From NCBI GenBank assembly GCA_910586755.1, contig CAJUJM010000046.1, forward strand, positions 1 through 52,170: a stretch of DNA of 52,170 bases, read 5' to 3'. This stretch comes from an uncultured Lachnospiraceae bacterium (GTDB lineage: Bacteria; Bacillota; Clostridia; Lachnospirales; Lachnospiraceae). The position numbers were made by a program, and so were the translations under genes. The notes under the pieces were generated by a model. It searched no databases and had not been told where the DNA came from. It was given only the letters and a program-made list of their open reading frames with translations. Positions 34,164 to 41,190 of the stretch are shown in pieces. Every line of letters starts with the position of its first letter. Position 1 is the stretch's first letter.

Positions 34164-34593
34164 TGAGTGCTACCTAAATGGTATGTTCCAGAAACACCGG
34201 TATCTGTTTAAGCTGATTGGGAGAAATCGGAAGGATGCTTTCAAAGTAATTATGAATTATATGAACAGTGATTACCGCAGGAATATGGACGAAGGAAATC
34301 CACTGTTTCTAAATAAGACGCCAAAACAAATTTTGCATAGCATGAATATTTCGATTGATGGGAATGCGCCAATGAGTGAAGAGCTGGATGAATTTATTCT
34401 GGAATGGATGGCAGACATCTATACCTATATGCAGTGGAAGTACAATGTACCGTCAGGAGAACTTGCAAGTAAATTAAAACCGGAAGACCTTTACTCGAAA
34501 TACTACCCATTACATGAAACTTCTGTAGAGAATGGAGCAGAGAAATTAAGAATAATGGTTGACAATTTTGATAAAGTTGAATATGATATATAA
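34144..34593 (+). CDS. Partner protein of DUF3990 module 2, putative antitoxin
   Basis: A 149-aa protein I do not recognise. The N-terminal half (YLNGMFQKHRYLFKLIGRNRKDAFKVIMNYMNSDYRRNMDEGNP) and the middle (ELDEFILEWMADIYTYMQWKYNVPSGELASKLKPEDLYSKYYPLHETS) are mostly helical. Two starts (34144 and 34150) are possible; the second is better spaced from GGGAGG. The gene overlaps the DUF3990 gene by 20 nt, the arrangement expected for a toxin partner. Its last 35 bp hold the promoter of the valine T-box. It does not resemble the module 1 partner. Confidence 0.7.
   Translation: MRMPAYDECYLNGMFQKHRYLFKLIGRNRKDAFKVIMNYMNSDYRRNMDEGNPLFLNKTPKQILHSMNISIDGNAPMSEELDEFILEWMADIYTYMQWKYNVPSGELASKLKPEDLYSKYYPLHETSVENGAEKLRIMVDNFDKVEYDI
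34559..34587 (+). promoter_or_regulatory. Strong promoter of the T-box/GNAT/valS operon
   Basis: Consensus TTGACA at 34559-34564, 17-bp spacer, TATGAT at 34582-34587. It lies within the final codons of the preceding gene. Confidence 0.85.
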
Positions 34594-34609
34594 ATATTCC
34601 ATTTTAGGA

Positions 34610-34902
34610 AAAGGTAATGAGGAAGAGGAGTACATCAAAAGCCCCCAAACAGAGAGAACTGCCCGCCGGCTGAAAGGCAGTTTGAGGAAGGCGTGATGGA
34701 AGGTAGCTTCTGAACCGGGACTTTGATAAGGAGGTCAGGCTTTGCCGCTGCTTTCTGGTAGAAGTTCACGCGTGCCCGGCGTTATTGGGTCAATGAGATT
34801 GCCGGATTTTTACGGGAGAAATATAGAATCCCGAACACGGCAGAATAAAGGTGGTACCGCGGATTTCGCCCTTTGCATACTTGGTGTGCAGAGGGTTTTT
34901 TG
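34610..34902 (+). promoter_or_regulatory. T-box riboswitch, valine (GUA specifier)
   Basis: tRNA-sensing leader. Visible parts are the stem I distal region with AGAGAGAACTGCC (34651 on) and GGCTGAAAGGCAGT, and the specifier loop with GTA (34703-34705, valine codon) followed by a purine and GAACC. The T-box core GTGGTACCGCGG is at 34851-34862; its UGGU pairs with the ACCA end expected for tRNA-Val. Then comes a terminator hairpin CCCTTTGCA/TGCAGAGGG with T6 (34869-34901). Uncharged tRNA-Val should stabilise the antiterminator and switch on the operon. The specifier choice agrees with valS two genes on. Exact 5' boundary uncertain. Confidence 0.92.
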
Positions 34903-34985
34903 TATTCATGGGAAATTGAATCCTATGAAACAAAAAAGCTCCACAGGATTCTTGCATAATTTCAACATCTAAAAGGAGGATACCT

Positions 34986-35489
34986 ATGCTTCGTTTACGT
35001 CCCTTTAAACCCCGGGATGGGGAATATCTGACAGGGTGGTTTGACAATGAAGAACAGTTTATGAAATGGAGCGCAGGCCAGTTTTCGTTTCCGCTGACCA
35101 GACAGCAGATAGAAGATTACTGCAGAAAATGGGAGTCTGACGAAAAGGGATGGCCTATGGCGGTCTTAGATGAGACAGGCCGTGTGACAGGCCATCTGTT
35201 GATGCGGATGGCAGACTATGAGGAGAACAGCTTGTTCTTCGGATTTATTGTCCTGGATCCTTGTGTTCGGGGAAAGGGGTTAGGGAGAGAAATGATTTCC
35301 TTAGCCTTAAGCTATGCCTTTACTATTTTAAAAGTGGATACGGTCCGGCTTCGGGTTTTTGCCAATAATCCGGGGGCAAAACGGTGCTATGAGGCGGAAG
35401 GGTTTCAGGAAGAAGAGTTTATCAAAGGCGCTTTTTCCTACCGGGAAGAGCAGTGGGATAACTATCAGATGGTAGTCAGAAAACAATAG
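34986..35489 (+). CDS. GNAT family N-acetyltransferase (RimJ/RimL type)
   Basis: A 167-aa acetyl-CoA-dependent acetyltransferase. It starts MLRLRPFKPRDGEYLTGWFDNEEQFMKW as in RimL-like proteins. The acetyl-CoA loop is in DPCVRGKGLGREMISLALSYAF (about residues 92-113; R/Q-x-x-G-x-G/A type, RGKGLG), followed by VRLRVFANNPGAKRCYEAEGF. The start has an AAAAGGAGG site. It lies between the valine T-box and valS with a 16-nt gap to valS, so it is under valine control as well. Substrate unknown; a ribosomal protein, amino acid or drug is possible. Confidence 0.88.
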   Translation: MLRLRPFKPRDGEYLTGWFDNEEQFMKWSAGQFSFPLTRQQIEDYCRKWESDEKGWPMAVLDETGRVTGHLLMRMADYEENSLFFGFIVLDPCVRGKGLGREMISLALSYAFTILKVDTVRLRVFANNPGAKRCYEAEGFQEEEFIKGAFSYREEQWDNYQMVVRKQ

Positions 35490-35505
35490 AAGGAGAGAAC
35501 ATGAT

Positions 35506-38160
35506 ATGAAAGAACTGGAAAAGACCTACAATCCGGCGGACATTGAGGAACGCCTGTATCAGAAATGGCTGGATAACAAATATTTCCATGCCGATGCCGC
35601 CAGAGGAAAGAGAGAGGGCAAAAAGCCCTTTACCATTGTGATGCCGCCTCCCAACATTACCGGTCAGCTTCATATGGGCCATGCGTTGGACAACACTATG
35701 CAGGATATTTTAATCCGGTATAAGCGGATGCAGGGCTATGAGGCATTGTGGCAGCCCGGCACTGACCACGCCGCCATTGCAACCGAGGTTAAGGTGATTG
35801 ACAAGTTAAAGAGCCAGGGCATTGATAAGCAGGATCTGGGCCGGGAAGGATTTTTAGAAAAAGCCTGGGAGTGGAAGGATGAGTATGGCAGCCGCATTGT
35901 AAAGCAGCTCCACAAGCTGGGCTCTTCCGCCGACTGGGACAGAGAGCGATTTACCATGGATGAGGGCTGTTCAGAAGCAGTTTTAGAAGTATTTACCCGA
36001 TTATATGAAAAAGGCTATATCTATAAAGGTTCCCGGATTATCAACTGGTGCCCTGTCTGCCAGACCTCTATTTCCGATGCAGAGGTAGAGCATGAAGAGC
36101 AGGACGGCTTCTTCTGGCACATTAATTACCCAATCGCAGGGGAAGAAGGCCGTTTCGTAGAAATTGCCACCACCAGGCCGGAGACCCTTCTGGGAGACAC
36201 CGCTGTCGCTGTAAACCCGGAAGACGACAGGTATAAAGACTTAGTCGGCAAGATGTTAAAGCTTCCGCTGACCGACAGGGAGATTCCCGTAGTGGCGGAT
36301 TCCTATGTTGACAAAGAATTCGGCACCGGCTGTGTAAAGATTACCCCGGCTCATGACCCTAACGATTTTGAAGTAGGAAAGCGCCATAATTTGCCGGAGA
36401 TCTGTATTATGAACGATGACGCCACCATCAGCGCTCCCGGCAAATATTTCGGTATGGATCGTTATGAGGCAAGAAAAGCCATGGTGGAGGATTTAACTGC
36501 CCAGGGTCTTCTGGTAAAGGTAGTTCCCCACTCCCACAATGTGGGGACCCACGACCGCTGCGGCACTACCGTAGAACCCATGGTAAAGCCCCAGTGGTTT
36601 GTAAAAATGGACGAGATGGCAAAACCTGCTATTGAAGCATTAAAGAGCGGCCGTTTAAAATTCGTGCCGGAAAGCTTTGGAAAGACGTACCTCCACTGGC
36701 TGGAAGGAATTCGGGACTGGTGTGTTTCCAGGCAGCTTTGGTGGGGGCACCGGATTCCCGCTTACTACTGTGAGGACTGCGGTGAGATGGTAGTTGCAAA
36801 AGAGATGCCCCATACCTGTAAAAAGTGTGGAGGCACCCGCTTTAAGCAGGATGAGGATACTTTAGATACCTGGTTCTCTTCTGCACTGTGGCCCTTCTCC
36901 ACCCTGGGATGGCCTGAAAAAACTCAGGAGATGGAGTATTTTTATCCCACAGATGTGCTGGTAACCGGCTATGACATTATTTTCTTCTGGGTAATCCGTA
37001 TGGTATTTTCCGGCCTTGAGCAGACCGGAAAAGAACCGTTCCACACGGTGCTGATTCATGGCCTGGTGAGAGATTCTCAGGGGCGCAAAATGAGCAAATC
37101 TTTAGGAAACGGAATCGATCCCCTGGAGGTAATTGACAAGTATGGCGCAGACGCCCTGCGTATGACTCTGATGACCGGAAATGCTCCTGGAAATGACATG
37201 AGATTTTATTGGGAGAGAGTGGAGGCAAGCCGTAATTTTGCCAACAAGGTATGGAACGCTTCCCGCTTTATTATGATGAACATTGAAAAGGCCCCTGGCG
37301 CCAAAGCGGCCTTAGAAGACCTGACTATGGCTGACAAGTGGATTCTTTCCAAGGCAAACACTCTGACCCGGGATGTAACCGACAATATGGAGAAATACGA
37401 GCTGGGAATCGCCCTTCAGAAAGTCTATGACTTTATCTGGGAGGAATTCTGCGACTGGTACATTGAGATGGTAAAGCCCCGTCTGTGGAACGACGAGGAT
37501 ACCACAAAGGCCGCTGCCATCTGGACGTTAAAGACTGTACTTTTACAGTCCTTAAAACTTCTCCATCCTTACATGCCTTTTATCACAGAGGAAATCTTCT
37601 GTAACCTTCAGGAAGAAGAGGATTCGATTATGATTTCCCGGTGGCCAATATACAGGGAGGAATGGAATTTTGAGGCGGAAGAGACTGCGGTAGAGACCAT
37701 AAAAGAAGCTGTCCGTGCAATCCGGAATGTCCGGACTTCCATGATTGTTCCCCCCAGCAAAAAGGCTAAGGTATTTGTGGTTACGGAAGATGAAAAGACC
37801 GCAGAAATTTTCAGCCGCAGCAAGGTATTCTTTGCCACCTTAGGTTATGCCAGCCAGGTTGAAATTCAGAAGGATAAGACTGGTATCGGAGAAGATGCGG
37901 TTTCTGTAGTAATTCCTCACGCCAACATTTACATTCCTTTTGCAGAGTTGGTTGACATTGAAAAAGAGCTGGAACGTCTGAGAAAAGAAGAAAAGCGCCT
38001 GGCAGGAGAGCTGGCCCGCGTAACCGGGATGCTTGGCAACGAGAAATTCGTAAGCAAAGCCCCTGCCGCCAAAATCGAAGAGGAAAGGGCGAAACTGGCA
38101 AAATATACCCAGATGATGGAGCAGGTAAAGGAAAGACTGGAGCAATTAGGGAATCAGTGA
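35506..38160 (+). CDS. valS: Valyl-tRNA synthetase
   Basis: Class Ia synthetase that charges tRNA-Val and edits threonine, 884 aa. HIGH-type motif PPPNITGQLHMGHALDN (about residues 45-61), editing domain with ATTRPETLLGDTAVAVNP (about 221), zinc-like ribbon CEDCGEMVV...CKKCGG (about 423-445), KMSKS motif GRKMSKSLGNGIDP (about 526). A C-terminal coiled-coil arm (IEKELERLRKEEKRLAGELARV, about 821 on) is typical of ValRS. Regulated by the valine T-box upstream. Its stop codon overlaps the dam-like gene start region. Confidence 0.98.
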   Translation: MKELEKTYNPADIEERLYQKWLDNKYFHADAARGKREGKKPFTIVMPPPNITGQLHMGHALDNTMQDILIRYKRMQGYEALWQPGTDHAAIATEVKVIDKLKSQGIDKQDLGREGFLEKAWEWKDEYGSRIVKQLHKLGSSADWDRERFTMDEGCSEAVLEVFTRLYEKGYIYKGSRIINWCPVCQTSISDAEVEHEEQDGFFWHINYPIAGEEGRFVEIATTRPETLLGDTAVAVNPEDDRYKDLVGKMLKLPLTDREIPVVADSYVDKEFGTGCVKITPAHDPNDFEVGKRHNLPEICIMNDDATISAPGKYFGMDRYEARKAMVEDLTAQGLLVKVVPHSHNVGTHDRCGTTVEPMVKPQWFVKMDEMAKPAIEALKSGRLKFVPESFGKTYLHWLEGIRDWCVSRQLWWGHRIPAYYCEDCGEMVVAKEMPHTCKKCGGTRFKQDEDTLDTWFSSALWPFSTLGWPEKTQEMEYFYPTDVLVTGYDIIFFWVIRMVFSGLEQTGKEPFHTVLIHGLVRDSQGRKMSKSLGNGIDPLEVIDKYGADALRMTLMTGNAPGNDMRFYWERVEASRNFANKVWNASRFIMMNIEKAPGAKAALEDLTMADKWILSKANTLTRDVTDNMEKYELGIALQKVYDFIWEEFCDWYIEMVKPRLWNDEDTTKAAAIWTLKTVLLQSLKLLHPYMPFITEEIFCNLQEEEDSIMISRWPIYREEWNFEAEETAVETIKEAVRAIRNVRTSMIVPPSKKAKVFVVTEDEKTAEIFSRSKVFFATLGYASQVEIQKDKTGIGEDAVSVVIPHANIYIPFAELVDIEKELERLRKEEKRLAGELARVTGMLGNEKFVSKAPAAKIEEERAKLAKYTQMMEQVKERLEQLGNQ

Positions 38161-38996
38161 TTATGAACAATTCACAGGCCGCGCCCTTTGTGAAATGGGC
38201 CGGAGGAAAAAGACAGCTGTTAGCGCAGATAAAAGAGAGAATACCGGAGGGCTATAACCGGTATTTTGAGCCATTTGTCGGAGGGGGAGCCGTAGTTTTT
38301 GAGCTCCTTCCGGCAGAGGCCCGGATTAATGACATTAATCGTTCCCTGATTAACGCCTATCGCCAAATCAAAAGCAAACCTGACGCTTTTTTAGACTGTG
38401 TGAATAGGCTGGATGCCGCAATGTGGGAGGACGGAAAAGCATATTATTATGCTATGAGGCAGCAATACAACCAAAAGCTGGCGGACGAGGAGTATGATGA
38501 GGAACTGGCGGCCCTCTTAGTATTTTTAAATAAGCACTGTTATAACGGACTTTACCGGGTAAACGGAAAAGGAGAATTTAATGTGCCTTATAATAACAGC
38601 AGGCGAGATTCCTGTTCCCGGGAGACTATACTGGCAGTATCAGAGTATTTAAAAAATGTTGTCATAACGGACGGCGACTTTGAAGACGCCTTAAGGGACG
38701 CCGGGCCGGGGGATTTTGTCTTTATTGACAGTCCCTATGCCCCTTTGAATCCGGAGTCCTTTGAATCCTACACAAAAGAGGGCTTTGACCTGGAAAGCCA
38801 CCGACGGCTGGCAGCTCTGTACCATGAGCTTACCCGGAAAGGCTGTTACTGCATGCTTACCAATCACAATACAGAGCTGATCCGCCAGCTGTATGGCCAA
38901 AAGGGTTATAAAATTGATGTTGTAAGCGTAAAAAGGATGATTAATTCTGACGCCTCCAACCGTGTGGGGGAGGAAGTCATCATATGCAATTTTTAG
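38157..38996 (+). CDS. Dam-type DNA adenine-N6 methylase (D12 class)
   Basis: Site-specific DNA-(adenine-N6) methyltransferase of the Dam/M.DpnII (D12) class, 279 aa. The SAM-binding FVKWAGGKRQLL (residues about 11-22) and FEPFVGGGAVVFEL (about 37-50) are typical. NKHCYNGLYRVNGKGEFNVPY (about 125-145) fits the GATC-methylase group. The catalytic DPPY motif reads DSPY (about 191-194), an unusual Pro to Ser change. The start is GTG at 38157, overlapping the valS stop, or ATG at 38163. No restriction endonuclease is next to it, so it is solitary and probably has a regulatory or repair role. It overlaps the convergent hydrolase gene by 4 nt. Confidence 0.9.
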   Translation: MIMNNSQAAPFVKWAGGKRQLLAQIKERIPEGYNRYFEPFVGGGAVVFELLPAEARINDINRSLINAYRQIKSKPDAFLDCVNRLDAAMWEDGKAYYYAMRQQYNQKLADEEYDEELAALLVFLNKHCYNGLYRVNGKGEFNVPYNNSRRDSCSRETILAVSEYLKNVVITDGDFEDALRDAGPGDFVFIDSPYAPLNPESFESYTKEGFDLESHRRLAALYHELTRKGCYCMLTNHNTELIRQLYGQKGYKIDVVSVKRMINSDASNRVGEEVIICNF

Positions 38997-39946
38997 AGCG
39001 CCGTATTTTCTGATGGTAAGGCTGACAATAAAAATTTGGCGGCGTCTTCGTATACGGTCTGCCGTTTTGACTCATTTAAAATTTCATGGCGCAGACCTGG
39101 ATAGATCTTGGAATTTACGTTTTGGTAGCCGGCATCCTTTAAAAGGGTGACGGCTTCTTCAAATTTTTCTTTTGAGATCATACAGGGGTCATCGCCGCCG
39201 GAGAGGAACAGGATTGGAAGGTCCGGATTTTTCACCTTCCAGCCTTTTTTGTCATAGGTATTTTTCACAAGCCATAAAAGCGCCAGATAGCCGTTTAGGG
39301 TAAAGGTAAAATTGCAGTAAGGACTGGCGTTGTAGGCCTTTACCACATCCTTGTCGCCGGAAATCCAGGAATGTACCCCGTCTGCCTGAAAAGGCTTTTC
39401 CAGGGAGGCGGAAAAGAGCTTGTTAATCAGGCGGCTCCGGCTGTGCTCCCCTCTGATGCCTGCCAGAAGGCGTACCAGAACCATGCCAGGGCCTGCCAGG
39501 GGATTGTTGCTGGGAGAGCCGCAGACAATGAGGCCGCTAAGCTCCCTTTCATAATGCTTTAAGTACACCCGGACAGCCAGGGATCCCATGCTGTGCCCAA
39601 AGAGGAAGAAGGGGAGATCCGGATATTCTCTTCGGATAAAACGGGTTATTTGGTGAAGATCCTTCACCAGAGAAGGGCCGCCATTTTCGTAAAAATACCC
39701 AAAATCCTCCATATCCTTTACACTCTTTCCGTGTCCGCGGTGATCGCTGATGATGCAGCCAATGCCCTGTCCGGCCAGATATTCCATAAAAGGAATATAA
39801 CGCTCTTTGTGCTCGCACATACCATGAGCAAGCTGGAGAAGAGCTTTTGGGGACTCCGGCATGATGGTAAGCACATCCAGGACCAAACCATCCTGAAATG
39901 AGGTGAGGGAGAAAGATTTTTGGCAGATATTTGAAGACTGATTCAT
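38993..39946 (-). CDS. Alpha/beta hydrolase (serine aminopeptidase S33 / lysophospholipase type)
   Basis: A 317-aa hydrolase of the monoacylglycerol lipase/S33 group. LLQLAHGMCEHKERYIPFMEYLAGQGIGCIISDHRGHGKS (oxyanion region and HG), nucleophile elbow FGHSMGSLAVR (Ser about 120), acid region in FLSGGDDP (about 249-256) and catalytic His in GLRHEILNE (about 285-293). There is no signal peptide, so it is cytoplasmic. It probably acts on lipid or small esters, but the substrate cannot be given. It has an AGGAGG site at its start. Its promoter region contains the tandem hairpin repeat at 39994-40104. Confidence 0.88.
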   Translation of the reverse strand: MNQSSNICQKSFSLTSFQDGLVLDVLTIMPESPKALLQLAHGMCEHKERYIPFMEYLAGQGIGCIISDHRGHGKSVKDMEDFGYFYENGGPSLVKDLHQITRFIRREYPDLPFFLFGHSMGSLAVRVYLKHYERELSGLIVCGSPSNNPLAGPGMVLVRLLAGIRGEHSRSRLINKLFSASLEKPFQADGVHSWISGDKDVVKAYNASPYCNFTFTLNGYLALLWLVKNTYDKKGWKVKNPDLPILFLSGGDDPCMISKEKFEEAVTLLKDAGYQNVNSKIYPGLRHEILNESKRQTVYEDAAKFLLSALPSENTAL

Positions 39947-39993
39947 ATGGGATACCTCCTGATTAAAAATATTGACTGGAATACCTGGTCAGA

Positions 39994-40104
39994 TGTTCAC
40001 ATTATACCATTCTCACTAAGCTCGTGAAAGACCTCGCTAAGTGTTCAGGTATCTGTTCTCACTAGACTCGTGAAAGACCTCGTCAAGTGTTCACATTATA
40101 CCAC
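39994..40104. repeat. Tandem 38-bp hairpin repeat between divergent genes
   Basis: Two direct repeats (40010-40047 and 40056-40093) are each able to form a hairpin CACTaNNN/NNNaAGTG around a shared loop TCGTGAAAGACCTC. In repeat 1 the inner pairs are AGC/GCT; in repeat 2 they are GAC/GTC, a compensatory change. Both outer ends of the block carry the same 16 bases (39994-40009 and 40089-40104), which contain TATAAT on the minus strand. It may bind a regulator of the alpha/beta hydrolase or the AIM24 gene, or be an inserted small repeat element. Confidence 0.75.
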
Positions 40105-40143
40105 ACTTTGCGCTGGGGTGGGGAGATTGGATTAAGAAAATTC

Positions 40144-40172
40144 TTGCCTTTCAGATGTTTTGTCTCTATAAT
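40144..40172 (+). promoter_or_regulatory. Promoter of the AIM24 gene
   Basis: TTGCCT at 40144-40149, 17-bp spacer, TATAAT at 40167-40172. Confidence 0.8.
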
Positions 40173-40200
40173 TAAATTATTAGCTAACAGGAGGTACAGG

Positions 40201-40884
40201 ATGCGTTACATAATAGAGGGAGAAACCCTGCCAGTGGTAATCTGCCAATTGGAGTCAGGGGAGAAAATGATTACAGAACGGGGGTCCATGGCCTGGATGT
40301 CCCCGAATATGAAGATGGAGACCAGCAGCAACGGCGGAATCGGCAAGGTATTCGGCCGCATGTTTTCCGGAGAAGGACTGTTTCAAAATATTTACACAGC
40401 TCAGGGAGGTCCGGGACTTATCAGCTTTGCTTCCAGCTTTCCGGGATCTATAAAGGCATTCGAGATTGGCCCGGGTCAGGAGATGATATTGCAAAAAAGC
40501 GGATTTCTGGCCGCAGAAGCCAGTGTGAGTTTGTCCGTACATTTCCACAAAAAGCTGGCCTCCGGTCTGTTTGGAGGGGAGGGCTTTATTCTTCAGAAGC
40601 TGTCCGGAAAAGGCATAGCCTTTGCGGAATTTGACGGCCATATAGTAGAATATGAACTTGGTCCGGGCCAGCAGATGGTAATCGACAGCGGACATCTGGC
40701 GGCTATGACGGCCGGGTGTCAGATGGATGTGCAGATGATTTCAGGAGTGAAAAACGTACTGTTTGGAGGGGAAGGCCTGTTTAACACCATTATTACCGGG
40801 CCGGGGCATATCTGGCTTCAGACTATGCCAATCAGCAATGTAGCGGGAGCGTTGATTCCCTATATCCCCAGCTCAGGCTCCTGA
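40201..40884 (+). CDS. AIM24/TIGR00266 family protein
   Basis: A 227-aa cytoplasmic beta-rich protein of the AIM24 family (TIGR00266). MRYIIEGETLPVVICQLESGEKMITERGSMAWMSPNMKMET at the N terminus and repeated phrases FGGEGLFNTIITGPGHIWLQTMP (about residues 187-209) are diagnostic. The repeated GPGQEM/GPGQQM blocks show the internal symmetry of the beta-barrel. Bacterial members have no settled function; the name comes from a yeast mitochondrial relative. The ATG at 40201 has an AGGAGG site; open frame before it is not used. Confidence 0.9.
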   Translation: MRYIIEGETLPVVICQLESGEKMITERGSMAWMSPNMKMETSSNGGIGKVFGRMFSGEGLFQNIYTAQGGPGLISFASSFPGSIKAFEIGPGQEMILQKSGFLAAEASVSLSVHFHKKLASGLFGGEGFILQKLSGKGIAFAEFDGHIVEYELGPGQQMVIDSGHLAAMTAGCQMDVQMISGVKNVLFGGEGLFNTIITGPGHIWLQTMPISNVAGALIPYIPSSGS

Positions 40885-40956
40885 CAGGAAACAAAAGGGT
40901 TGGAGAGAAAGGAGCCAAATTGGCGGATTTCGCCGAAAACACCCGAAAAAATATAG

Positions 40957-40985
40957 TTGCACAGGAAGCAGATCTTTTATATAAT
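40957..40985 (+). promoter_or_regulatory. Promoter of the 49-residue ORF and membrane TPR gene
   Basis: TTGCAC at 40957-40962, 17-bp spacer, perfect TATAAT at 40980-40985. Confidence 0.85.
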
Positions 40986-41035
40986 GCTATTCGTAATCGA
41001 ACTACCCATTTTGGCAGTACCAAAGGAGAAAAAAT

Positions 41036-41185
41036 ATGGGAGAATCAGGAATTAATTTTGAGGAGGAAATCAGCCGTTTTAAGCCCAGTCTGGACGTGGA
41101 GGAAATTGCAGATGCCATTGTCAAAAGCGATTTAACCGATATGACAGATATTATGATGGAAATGATTAAGGAAGTCAGGGAATAA
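41036..41185 (+). CDS. Small acidic protein (49 aa), unknown
   Basis: An ATG at 41036 with an AAAGGAG site 7 nt upstream opens a 49-codon frame that ends 5 nt before the membrane TPR gene. The product begins MGESGINFEEEISRF and continues KPSLDVEEIADAIVKSDLTD; it is rich in Asp, Glu and Met and should be helical. The good promoter and ribosome binding site and the tight spacing make it a real gene. It may be a partner of the TPR protein. I know no family for it. Confidence 0.7.
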   Translation: MGESGINFEEEISRFKPSLDVEEIADAIVKSDLTDMTDIMMEMIKEVRE

Positions 41186-41190
41186 ACGGC

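Noticed and set aside
39994..40104. Possible CRISPR array
   Set aside because: Only two repeats, an 8-bp spacing, no cas genes; the units are hairpins instead.
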